22,777 nt of DNA from a virus, in IMG/VR virus record IMGVR_UViG_3300031801_001157, positions 1 through 22,777 of that record; one strand, 5' to 3'. The first letter of the stretch is position 1; each line of letters starts with the position of its first letter. The position numbers and the translations under genes were made by a program. Of the stretch, positions 1-6,378 are shown in pieces. The notes under the pieces are model-generated. The model was not told where the DNA came from, did no database searches, and saw nothing but the letters and a program-made list of their open reading frames with translations.

Positions 1-84
1 AGAATTTACTTCTTTTTTAGTTTTATTACCACTCGGTGTTTCATATTTTATCTTTGTTTTTGCTTCTTTTATTGCCTTCGGCAT
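1..84 (-). CDS. Unrecognised gene, N-terminal part only
   Basis: An open frame begins at an ATG at position 84 and runs off the low-coordinate end of the window, giving 28 residues. They are rich in lysine and threonine and start MPKAIKEAKTKIKYETPSG. A strong Shine-Dalgarno sequence (AAGGAG) lies about 8 bases upstream of the ATG, which supports a real start. The gene follows the ClpP-like gene after about 50 bases and is on the same strand as everything else, so it is probably in the same transcript. The basic, hydrophilic start matches no family I can recognise, and too little is visible to suggest a function. Confidence 0.55.
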   Translation of the reverse strand, partial: MPKAIKEAKTKIKYETPSGNKTKKEVNS

Positions 85-133
85 AATAATCTCCTTATCT
101 CATACTTGATCTTACGAATAATTATTGTAAAAG

Positions 134-742
134 TCAAGTGATTTCATCCACAATACCATAATCTAAACATTCTTCTGATGTCAAATATGTATCTTGTTTG
201 GAAACTTCTTCCCAAAATTTTTGTGTTTTTTTCGTAACATTACCTAAAATACGATTTATATTTGTTTGTAATTTTTTCATGTGGTCGGCCCCTTTTATCA
301 CATCTGAAGTTTTACCTACTTCAAACGCTGAACCTTCGTGAACCATAACCGTTGAGTTTTGAGTCATTGTTCTTTTACCAGTTCCACATGCTAATATTAC
401 TGCGGCGGCAGACATACAGGCTCCAACACAATGAGTATTTACTTTGACTGGTAGGGAATTAAAGTAGTCAATAGTCCCTAACATTGCATAAACATCACCA
501 CCATAGGATGATATCACTAAAGTCACATCTTTCTTTCCCTTAGTATATTGGATAAAATTATCAAACCTTGTCATAACCGAATATAATTGGTCTGTATCTA
601 TCTCGTAAGTTAGATACATAGTATTATTACCTAAATTAATACCCCATTCTAACTGTTTGAATAGTATTTGTGTTTCTGTATCCAATCCTGGCATATCCGC
701 ATAATGTACTTTCAATAACTTTTCCATGTCACGTTCTAACAT
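134..742 (-). CDS. ClpP-like serine protease (copy 2)
   Basis: A 202-residue protein of the ClpP/crotonase-fold protease family. The oxyanion-strand glycine motif is SSYGGD (about residues 78-83). The nucleophile region is GACMSAAAV with Ser111, the histidine is in MVHEG (His135), and the third triad member is probably Asp184 in SKQDTYL. The C-terminus ends in the ClpP-typical GIVDEIT. All three catalytic residues are therefore present. The family cleaves peptides in ring-shaped oligomers; in phages ClpP-like genes are often capsid maturation proteases, but no capsid gene is visible here. An AGGAG Shine-Dalgarno precedes the ATG at 742. The gene follows a methyltransferase after 8 bases. It is a diverged paralogue of the ClpP-like gene at 11811-12419, which has the same length. 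It lacks a Clp ATPase partner in this window. Confidence 0.85.
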   Translation of the reverse strand: MLERDMEKLLKVHYADMPGLDTETQILFKQLEWGINLGNNTMYLTYEIDTDQLYSVMTRFDNFIQYTKGKKDVTLVISSYGGDVYAMLGTIDYFNSLPVKVNTHCVGACMSAAAVILACGTGKRTMTQNSTVMVHEGSAFEVGKTSDVIKGADHMKKLQTNINRILGNVTKKTQKFWEEVSKQDTYLTSEECLDYGIVDEIT

Positions 743-750
743 ACTTTCTC

Positions 751-1836
751 CTATTTTTTAAAGACGAATACTGGTTCGTATTTATAACCTGCACCCATCA
801 CACTTGATAATGTTAATTGTAATGTATCTTCTTGGGCAAAACCCAACTCTTTTGAAATCTTTACTGTTTGTTCTTCTATAAATTTATACTTGGCTGTATT
901 TGCGATATTGTATAACATATAACCACCCTTTTTTAATCCGTAATAACAATTCTCTATAGTCTTTCTCAAAAACCCGTTCACCCACTCATCTTCAGTAGGG
1001 AACTTTTTATAACTTTGTGTGGACTCATCGGAATACTTTTCCGTGTCGAAATAAGGTGGTGAAGTAAAACATAAATCAAGAGATGATTTGTTTGGAAGAT
1101 ATTCTTCACTCCCTTGTTTATATATATCAACTTTTTTTCCTAAATACGAGAATTCTTTGCTCATTTTTAACAAACCTTCATAGGCTCTTGTGGATGGTTC
1201 AGTTCCTATGTAGTGTCGGGTATTAGATGATGCGAGAAACCCCAATAGGCGACCACCCCAACCACACGACATATCCCATATCACTCCATCACCACCAAAC
1301 TTCTCGTAGATTAGTTTGGCTGCCGTTGGTCTGAAATTACTCACGGATTGAGTTCCACTATAAATCTTAATTGATTGTCTTAATCTATTTTCATGAAACC
1401 TGGTGCTTGTAGAATTTGGATTTTCACCTTTATAATGTTTCTGTTCCCAAGTCCAACACTTTTTAATGGTAGCCTTAAACTTATCATCATTTAAAAAGGT
1501 TTCCATTGGTGATTTCATAGAATTACCACATTTAATTTCCCAAAAGAAAGGAAAGTATGACCAAGCTAATCTTAGACAATGCATAGTTTGGACTATCTGA
1601 TTGTCTATGAATATTGTATCCACATCAAACTTTCTCAGTTTCTTCATATGGTCGTGTTTTTCATCTTCACGAATTTTATAGTGGGGAAATCCATGACGTC
1701 TGTAATAATCGAATATGACATCTACACCATATTCTATATCCACTACATCTATTGAACTTGTAACCCTTTCAAACTCTAAGTCTCTTTCATCCATCTCAAT
1801 GAACTTACCGAGAGTTTCATAGTTTACTCTTGTCAT
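751..1836 (-). CDS. TSPPY-type DNA methyltransferase (copy 2)
   Basis: A 361-residue class I SAM-dependent methyltransferase. The SAM-binding motif I is DMSCGWGGRLLGF at about residues 188-200, and the catalytic motif IV is TSPPYF at 258-263, of the (D/N/S)PPY type used by N4-cytosine and N6-adenine DNA methylases. Motif I before motif IV is the gamma/alpha-like order. The protein shares an extended signature, TSPPYF followed by an acidic/basic pair, YS and TQS, with the 407-residue enzyme at 20550-21773, so the two are paralogues. The ATG at 1836 shares one base with the gp62 stop codon (TAATG), so translation is probably coupled. The role may be modification of phage DNA to evade restriction. 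Base specificity cannot be read from the sequence, and no cognate nuclease is seen nearby. Confidence 0.8.
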   Translation of the reverse strand: MTRVNYETLGKFIEMDERDLEFERVTSSIDVVDIEYGVDVIFDYYRRHGFPHYKIREDEKHDHMKKLRKFDVDTIFIDNQIVQTMHCLRLAWSYFPFFWEIKCGNSMKSPMETFLNDDKFKATIKKCWTWEQKHYKGENPNSTSTRFHENRLRQSIKIYSGTQSVSNFRPTAAKLIYEKFGGDGVIWDMSCGWGGRLLGFLASSNTRHYIGTEPSTRAYEGLLKMSKEFSYLGKKVDIYKQGSEEYLPNKSSLDLCFTSPPYFDTEKYSDESTQSYKKFPTEDEWVNGFLRKTIENCYYGLKKGGYMLYNIANTAKYKFIEEQTVKISKELGFAQEDTLQLTLSSVMGAGYKYEPVFVFKK

Positions 1837-2273
1837 TAGGGTAGATTTAGTTTCTTGATTTCCTTTGGATCTGCTCCATATTTCTGGAGTACGGTTTTAA
1901 GATTAGCTTTATTTTGCTCTGTTGCATAGAATACATCCAAGTATTCTCTGGCCTCTGAAAGACTTGACTCGTAATGTTTTGCAACTATTTCTACTACCCA
2001 TTTTTCATATTTCATTGTCTTTTTTCCTTTAACATATCGTAACCATTCTTTCTTCTTTGGAAGAACATTGGTGTATAACTTATATAAATCTTTTGGTTTG
2101 AGATTGTATCTCTGAATTTCATTTACCACATCAACATATTCCATCTTCATAGATAGAAATCTATGTATCATATAGTTAGACCACTGCTTCTTCTCTGTTT
2201 CGTTTAGAGAATCCCAATAACCTTTTGTTTGTTTTTGTGTAATGTGTGTGATATGATCAAATAAAGTTTTCAT
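1836..2273 (-). CDS. 62: Clamp loader small subunit, gp62-like
   Basis: A 145-residue all-alpha-looking protein resembling the small clamp-loader subunit of T4-like phages, which with the gp44 ATPase loads the gp45 clamp onto primed DNA. The best local match to T4 gp62, recalled from memory, is the stretch VEIVAKHYESSLSEAREYL against the T4 segment with LLAKRYQVNTNDAINY. The features RFLSM near residue 38 and LPKKKEWLRYVK near 72-83 are, as I recall, typical of marine T4-like gp62 proteins. It is shorter than T4 gp62 (187 residues). It overlaps the upstream lipoate-ligase-like gene by 17 bases and the downstream methyltransferase by one. In T4 gene 62 lies next to gene 44; here gp44 is about 10 kb away, which is unusual. 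Confidence 0.72.
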   Translation of the reverse strand: MKTLFDHITHITQKQTKGYWDSLNETEKKQWSNYMIHRFLSMKMEYVDVVNEIQRYNLKPKDLYKLYTNVLPKKKEWLRYVKGKKTMKYEKWVVEIVAKHYESSLSEAREYLDVFYATEQNKANLKTVLQKYGADPKEIKKLNLP

Positions 2274-3054
2274 TATTTCCTCTTAACAGCCATTCTTCAT
2301 CTTCTAATCTTTTTTTTCCTCTATTAATAAGTAGTTGCATTTCTTCGTCAGATAGATTATTTTTTTCTAATGTCCCACCAAGTTTATTCATCAGTATCTT
2401 CAAAAATTCATCATTAAATTTTGTCGGATCAATAGTTGAATCAACTTCCCATAAACCACCAACCACATCACTAACACTTCCAGTATCAGATTCAAATTTT
2501 GGAGTTTTAAGTACATTATTAATATCCAATTCTCTAACTTTAGTTGCTAATTTAGAATCAAATTGATAAGTTATAGCCCCAGCAGTTACATGCCAATCAT
2601 TTATAACCTCATAACTACAACCAGAGAATTTTTTTCGTTTATTTCCAACTTCCAAAAATACATCATTACGACCATTCCAAAAAGTTTCAATCCCAAATTT
2701 AAAACAACATTCTCGTACAGACTGTAAAAATAATTGTTTTACATCACGTGAAAAATATAAAATAAAATTAAAAATATAAGGACCTTCTATCCAATATGCC
2801 ATCTCATCTTCATTGACATAATTATCTGGATCCTCGTAAACTCTTACTATCGGATCTTTTATATCCCCATTAAAAAATGATGAAATATCTACTTTATTAT
2901 TTCCAAAAAAAACTGCAGTAGTTTCTTTTAATGAAAATCTTAGCACTGTAGGATAATGTATATCAATTAAATTTCCATATTCCCAAAGAGAAGGATATAT
3001 ATCAAGTGCAATATCATTAAAATCAATACACTTAAATTTTAACTTATCATTCAT
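2257..3054 (-). CDS. Lipoate/biotin-protein ligase-like protein (LplA family, tentative)
   Basis: A 265-residue protein whose middle part resembles the BPL/LplA/LipB fold. NDVFLEVGNKRKKFSGCS (residues 130-147) looks like the LplA signature of an ND pair followed by a lysine and glycine, with Lys142 in the place of the catalytic/adenylate lysine. The later segment HVTAGAITYQFD (about 155-166) resembles the strand that follows it, and the C-terminus (EEMQLLINRGKK...EEWLLRG) resembles the end of LplA proteins. The usual arginine/glycine-rich RRxxGGG motif of the N-terminal half is not visible, so the protein is diverged or uses another substrate. The family attaches lipoate, octanoate or biotin to a lysine of a carrier domain; no carrier protein is seen here. 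The gene overlaps the SET gene by 8 bases and gp62 by 17. Confidence 0.5.
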   Translation of the reverse strand: MNDKLKFKCIDFNDIALDIYPSLWEYGNLIDIHYPTVLRFSLKETTAVFFGNNKVDISSFFNGDIKDPIVRVYEDPDNYVNEDEMAYWIEGPYIFNFILYFSRDVKQLFLQSVRECCFKFGIETFWNGRNDVFLEVGNKRKKFSGCSYEVINDWHVTAGAITYQFDSKLATKVRELDINNVLKTPKFESDTGSVSDVVGGLWEVDSTIDPTKFNDEFLKILMNKLGGTLEKNNLSDEEMQLLINRGKKRLEDEEWLLRGNNENFI

Positions 3055-3547
3055 CTCTTTTTGCTACGTCAAGCCAATTTACAAGATACTCATCAGAATC
3101 ATAATCATCAAATAGTTCTTCTCCCTTTTCAATGTCTCTATTTGTAATAAATTTATACACTCTTGGATTATCAGTAGCATAACTATCTGTATTTGCATTA
3201 TCAGAATGATTTGAAAAATACCAAGTACTCTGAAAATTCATACCCTTATTAGTGTATGTCCATAAAGGACCATATTCTTCCTTCCACTTAAAATCAGGAT
3301 ATATCACTTTTGTACCCACATGCGGTTGAATGGCAGTAAACCAATCAATTATTCCTTGTGGTAAAGTTTTTATAGTATCCCAAGGTATCCATGCCGTAAC
3401 ACTTCTGTCACACAAATCATAAACACTTGTTCCTTTAGGAATATCTCTAATCGCAATCATTCCAGGTTCTGGACATACAGTAGATACTAATGGTCGAGCC
3501 CATACATGATTTTGAAACCAATCAAGTATATATTCCTCATTGGTCAT
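3047..3547 (-). CDS. SET-domain protein methyltransferase-like (copy 1)
   Basis: A 166-residue protein with the parts of a SET domain in order: a start strand with GMIAIRDIPKGT (residues 29-40), the cofactor-pocket motif NHS at 113-115, and the terminal IEKGEELFDDY with Tyr149 in the place of the catalytic tyrosine. SET enzymes transfer a methyl group from S-adenosylmethionine to lysine side chains. The motifs look intact, so activity is plausible. The central insert of roughly 70 residues rich in Trp and Pro is not recognised. The gene overlaps the EamA permease gene by 11 bases and the ligase-like gene by 8, so the set is probably co-translated. It is only distantly similar to the SET protein at 8572-8973. 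The substrate (host or virion protein) is unknown. Confidence 0.75.
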   Translation of the reverse strand: MTNEEYILDWFQNHVWARPLVSTVCPEPGMIAIRDIPKGTSVYDLCDRSVTAWIPWDTIKTLPQGIIDWFTAIQPHVGTKVIYPDFKWKEEYGPLWTYTNKGMNFQSTWYFSNHSDNANTDSYATDNPRVYKFITNRDIEKGEELFDDYDSDEYLVNWLDVAKRDE

Positions 3548-4445
3548 ATACTACTTCCTTTTCTCTATATATTAAATAAGTACTACCCACTAACATTAAC
3601 AATCCACCAACTTGATACAATGTTGGTACTGTAGTTAAAAATAAAAATGCAAGAGATACACCAATAATAGGTGTAGAGAGTTCAAATATACCTGAATTGC
3701 TAGCTCCAATATTTTTCACTGCTGTCCAATAACATAGATATGCAATAAAACTTGCAACTACTGCCAAATATAAAATAGCTAATAGATTGTGTGGATTAAG
3801 TTCAGAAATCGTAACTGTTGGTAACTGAAACAATGAAACATAAACAAACACTTGTAAAAAATCATAAAACACGATTGTAAGTGGTTTATACTTCTTCATT
3901 ATATTTTGTCCTACTAACAAATATCCAACCCAAGTAACAACTGCTGCAATATCTAATAGTATACCAGTCGTATTAAGATGTTCTGTTGAAAAAGAAGGTA
4001 GAAACTCACAGGCAAATAATGCACCAATCGTTCCAAGTCCTAATGCTATCTTTCTATTATTACTAAACTTTTCTCCAAAGTAAAATACCGCTAAAAGTAT
4101 CAATACAAGTGGATACATATAGAAAATACCATAGATTACTGCTAAGTTAGGATCAAGTAATTCCCAAGCGAACCAATATGTAAGTAAATGTAATGACAAG
4201 AAAATACCATTACCAAGAAAATACTTATAATCTTGTTTTTCTATACGAAATAGATTCTCACCAGTTCTATATTTTTGAAACAAAATAGTTCCTCCGAACA
4301 GTAATGTAGCAAATAAGAATCTTGTTGATAACAAAGTTACCGTTCCTGCACCTTCTGCAAATATGTAACTTCCTGTAATCTCAAGACTTGACCATGCAAT
4401 TACTGCACCTGCCATAGCCAAGAAACCTTTTAAAAATTTATTCAT
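3537..4445 (-). CDS. EamA/DMT-family inner-membrane permease
   Basis: A 302-residue, strongly hydrophobic protein with about ten transmembrane helices arranged as two five-helix repeats, as in the drug/metabolite transporter (EamA) superfamily. The first half begins FLAMAGAVIAWSS and contains the short basic loops FQKYRTGENLF. The second half begins near residue 150 with TTGILLDIAAVVTWVGYLL and has the typical SFIAYLCYWTAVKNIGAS and GVSLAFLFL segments. Members export or import small metabolites; substrate cannot be predicted from sequence alone. A full-length permease is unusual in a phage genome and suggests acquisition from a host. It overlaps the porin-like gene by 8 bases and the SET gene by 11. 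With the outer-membrane protein it may form an envelope-crossing pair, which is inference only. Confidence 0.85.
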   Translation of the reverse strand: MNKFLKGFLAMAGAVIAWSSLEITGSYIFAEGAGTVTLLSTRFLFATLLFGGTILFQKYRTGENLFRIEKQDYKYFLGNGIFLSLHLLTYWFAWELLDPNLAVIYGIFYMYPLVLILLAVFYFGEKFSNNRKIALGLGTIGALFACEFLPSFSTEHLNTTGILLDIAAVVTWVGYLLVGQNIMKKYKPLTIVFYDFLQVFVYVSLFQLPTVTISELNPHNLLAILYLAVVASFIAYLCYWTAVKNIGASNSGIFELSTPIIGVSLAFLFLTTVPTLYQVGGLLMLVGSTYLIYREKEVVYDQ

Positions 4446-5265
4446 CTTCTTTTCCTCCTAAATATAACATATCAAGACCCCAGCCTAATTTAACTTTAAT
4501 ATCACCTTCACCACTAAATTCTGTAGAAATATAACGGCGTTCTCCATCATAAGCCCACATAAGTCCATATAATGGTTTACTTTCACCATCAAAGGTTTCA
4601 TATCCTGCGAGTAATGAAATACCAGTTGGTTTTCCAGTTGGTTTTATAACGGCTCTAATCCATTGAAAGTCATGACTTAAACTATATTCTCCAATATAAT
4701 TAATATACTTGTTCCAACCAACTACATCAATAATTTGAGAATTTTTATTATCTGCCGATAATGCTATAGATTGTCCTTTTATATCATAAGATACCCTTCC
4801 AACAGAATATCCTTCCCATTCATTTTCTAAATGTGAACCATAATAAGTTTCTATAAAAAAGTTTCCAAGTCCACCATAAAGACTAAAACCACGACCAATT
4901 TGTATCAATCCCACATTTTCACTTGTTTGGTAAGTAAACATATCTTGTCTTGTAAAATCAAGATACATAATATTCGAACCAAGTGGTATTGCTAATTGAC
5001 CAACTGCAAGTGTGAACTTATCAGAATAAGGTTTGTAAAATAATTCTTCAAACTCTATTCCATCTGGATTCCATGATGGATTAACAAAAACCGTAGCAAA
5101 CCAATCATCACTTTTTATTAAAGAAAATAAATACGGCTGGCCAAATGTCACATTATCACCTACTGTAGCATATCCATTTATTGTATTCTTTACTGTAATT
5201 TTAGATTGTGATAATAACATTGAAACCATTCCAAATATCATCAATAACCTTATTATTTTGTACAT
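4438..5265 (-). CDS. Porin-like outer-membrane beta-barrel protein
   Basis: A 275-residue protein with an N-terminal signal peptide (basic MYKIIR, then a hydrophobic run to about residue 20, likely cleaved near LLSQS). The mature part alternates short polar and aromatic strands, with segments such as FTLAVGQLAIPLGSN, GFSLYGGLGNFFIETYYG and YISTEFSGEGDIKVKLGW, which look like amphipathic transmembrane beta-strands of a small porin. The aromatic-rich C-terminal region fits insertion into the outer membrane, although the last residues are acidic rather than the classic terminal Phe. The gene has a strong AAGGAG Shine-Dalgarno. A second, decayed copy of its leader sits upstream of the next gene at 5922-5972. 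It overlaps the EamA gene by 8 bases. The role during infection is unknown; options are changed permeability or receptor masking. Confidence 0.7.
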   Translation of the reverse strand: MYKIIRLLMIFGMVSMLLSQSKITVKNTINGYATVGDNVTFGQPYLFSLIKSDDWFATVFVNPSWNPDGIEFEELFYKPYSDKFTLAVGQLAIPLGSNIMYLDFTRQDMFTYQTSENVGLIQIGRGFSLYGGLGNFFIETYYGSHLENEWEGYSVGRVSYDIKGQSIALSADNKNSQIIDVVGWNKYINYIGEYSLSHDFQWIRAVIKPTGKPTGISLLAGYETFDGESKPLYGLMWAYDGERRYISTEFSGEGDIKVKLGWGLDMLYLGGKEDE

Positions 5266-5284
5266 TATAACTTCTCCTTATTTT
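5218..5284 (-). repeat. Direct repeat copy A: ribosome binding site and leader of porin-like gene
   Basis: Read on the minus strand this stretch contains TAAGGAGAAGTTATA directly before the porin ATG, then codons for YKIIRLL, then GGAATGGTT. The same order recurs at 5922-5990 upstream of the oxygenase gene with only a few substitutions and a three-base deletion. This is the functional copy. Confidence 0.8.
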
Positions 5285-5286
5285 AA

Positions 5287-5925
5287 TTATACAAATGTAT
5301 TTCCTATTGCCCAAGTATTTAAAGCATATCTATTATCATTTCCACCCCAATGTTTATCTACTCCATGACTGGCAAAAGATGGACAAATTACTGCTCTACC
5401 AGTTTTTGGTTTAACTTTATAATGCATTATATGTGTTTCCCCACCTTCAAAGTCATCATTAAGATAAACAATCATAATTAATTTCAAATTTGAACCACAC
5501 GGGTGTTGTAATGATTGTTTCGGTGGATAAGATGAAAAACAAAAATCAGTATGAAATTTTAATGTAAATTCTGGTCCATATTTCTTAATATAAATAGTAT
5601 CTTTATTAGTCGAATCATGATAAATTTTTTCTAATTGAAAATTATAATGTTTATTATTAACCACCTGAAATAAATTCCAAACTCTATTTATTAAACTTTT
5701 TTCGCGAAAATGATCTATCCATTGATTTTTTTTATGATAATATGGGTCATTTTCTATAGTTGGATCCACTTCCCTTCTATGAATAAAATCAGAATCATCA
5801 TCCGATGTATCATCATGTGTTCTAATTCCATTTTCGTCTATTTGTTTAATTAAACTTCCACATTCTTCTTTATCTAAAAAATTATCTTCTATAACAAACC
5901 AACGAAATTTTTCATTCATAATCAT
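5287..5925 (-). CDS. 2-oxoglutarate/Fe(II)-dependent oxygenase (prolyl-hydroxylase-like)
   Basis: A 212-residue dioxygenase with the complete double-stranded beta-helix metal site: His125 and Asp127 in KFHTDF, distal His187 in SFASHGVD, and the 2-oxoglutarate-binding Arg199 in NDNRYALNTW. The strand VYLNDDFEGGETHI (about 153-166) and the segment KPKTGRAVICPS (172-183) are typical of prolyl-4-hydroxylase-like phage oxygenases. The enzyme would hydroxylate an amino acid, peptide or small molecule using O2 and 2-oxoglutarate; the substrate is unknown. Two starts are possible: ATG at 5925, which overlaps the TGA of a short relic reading frame (ATGA), or ATG at 5919. The gene has no clean Shine-Dalgarno of its own; the nearest one belongs to the relic frame, so translation may depend on coupling to it. 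Confidence 0.85.
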   Translation of the reverse strand: MIMNEKFRWFVIEDNFLDKEECGSLIKQIDENGIRTHDDTSDDDSDFIHRREVDPTIENDPYYHKKNQWIDHFREKSLINRVWNLFQVVNNKHYNFQLEKIYHDSTNKDTIYIKKYGPEFTLKFHTDFCFSSYPPKQSLQHPCGSNLKLIMIVYLNDDFEGGETHIMHYKVKPKTGRAVICPSFASHGVDKHWGGNDNRYALNTWAIGNTFV

Positions 5926-5972
5926 AATATTAAAACCATTCCTATCAACAATAACCTTATTATTTTATTCAC
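5922..5972 (-). pseudogene. Relic of a porin-like gene start (leader peptide remnant)
   Basis: A 16-codon frame starting with GTG at 5972 and ending with TGA at 5924-5922 encodes VNKIIRLLLIGMVLIL. It matches the porin-like signal peptide at 5265 (MYKIIRLLMIFGMVSMLL) residue for residue apart from a one-codon deletion and a few substitutions. Its Shine-Dalgarno region TAATAAGGAGAAGTTATA matches that of the porin gene almost exactly. The TGA overlaps the ATG of the oxygenase gene. The simplest reading is that an upstream duplicate of the porin gene was replaced by the oxygenase gene, leaving only its translation start. It may now act as a translated leader that delivers ribosomes to the oxygenase. 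Whether the peptide is made is not known. Confidence 0.75.
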
Positions 5973-5990
5973 TATAACTTCTCCTTATTA
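5922..5990 (-). repeat. Direct repeat copy B: decayed porin leader and ribosome binding site
   Basis: Second copy of the ribosome binding site plus signal-peptide start found at 5218-5284. The match covers TAAGGAGAAGTTATA, the AAAATAATAAGGTTATTG stretch and GGAATGGTT on the minus strand. The repeat stops at the oxygenase start. Confidence 0.8.
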
Positions 5991-6073
5991 TATATATCAT
6001 ATTTCATATTCAAATTCCAATATTTCTTTACGAAATAATTTTATTATTATTTATAACTTTTTTTAAAATCAGG
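5991..6073 (-). promoter_or_regulatory. Intergenic stretch with T4-late-promoter-like TATAAATA
   Basis: This 83-base gap after the glutaredoxin gene is part of the longest non-coding interval in the window (5926-6073). On the minus strand it contains TATAAATA at 6055-6048, identical to the -10 element of T4 late promoters, oriented to transcribe the oxygenase and porin genes. Downstream of it a small stem, ATTTC-GTAAA-GAAAT, could form in the leader. In DNA this AT-rich several exact octamer matches are expected by chance, so the promoter call rests on the intergenic position and orientation. No convincing terminator hairpin is seen. Confidence 0.35.
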
Positions 6074-6364
6074 TTAAAGATTAACTACAGTTTTTTGGGT
6101 CCACAATCCATGTTTTTTCAATGATTCAATAATTAAAAATGAATTTTTGTTATCAAATCCAATAAAAAAGTCATCTCCTATTTCTACTATTGGAACTACA
6201 AATGAATGAGTCTTTTTAAACATTCTTCGTCTTTCTTCTCTATTCGTAACTACATCAATTTCTTCATATTCTATAAATTGATTAGAAAGTAATTGTTTAA
6301 TCCTATTACAAGCTATACAATTTTTTATTTTTGATGATGTAAATAACTTTATTTTTGTAACCAT
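6074..6364 (-). CDS. Glutaredoxin-like thiol-disulfide oxidoreductase
   Basis: A 96-residue thioredoxin-fold protein. The N-terminal strand KIKLFTSS leads to the redox motif CIAC (Cys16 and Cys19), and the cis-proline motif VVPIVEIGDDFFIGF (Pro58) follows at the expected distance, with the helix FLIIESLKKHGL closing the fold. The length is normal for a glutaredoxin. T4-like phages encode glutaredoxins that reduce ribonucleotide reductase; no reductase gene is visible here, so the partner may be elsewhere in the genome. CIAC is not the classic CPYC dithiol motif but keeps both cysteines. The gene has an AAGGAA Shine-Dalgarno and follows the Hint-like gene after 14 bases. It is the last gene before the longest intergenic gap. 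Confidence 0.8.
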   Translation of the reverse strand: MVTKIKLFTSSKIKNCIACNRIKQLLSNQFIEYEEIDVVTNREERRRMFKKTHSFVVPIVEIGDDFFIGFDNKNSFLIIESLKKHGLWTQKTVVNL

Positions 6365-6378
6365 TTTTTCCTTATAAA

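Noticed and set aside
779-786. TATAAATA (late-promoter-like) about 37 bases upstream of the ClpP-like start
   Set aside because: It lies inside the methyltransferase coding sequence and encodes conserved-looking residues (GYKYEP). Several exact octamer matches are expected by chance in such AT-rich DNA.
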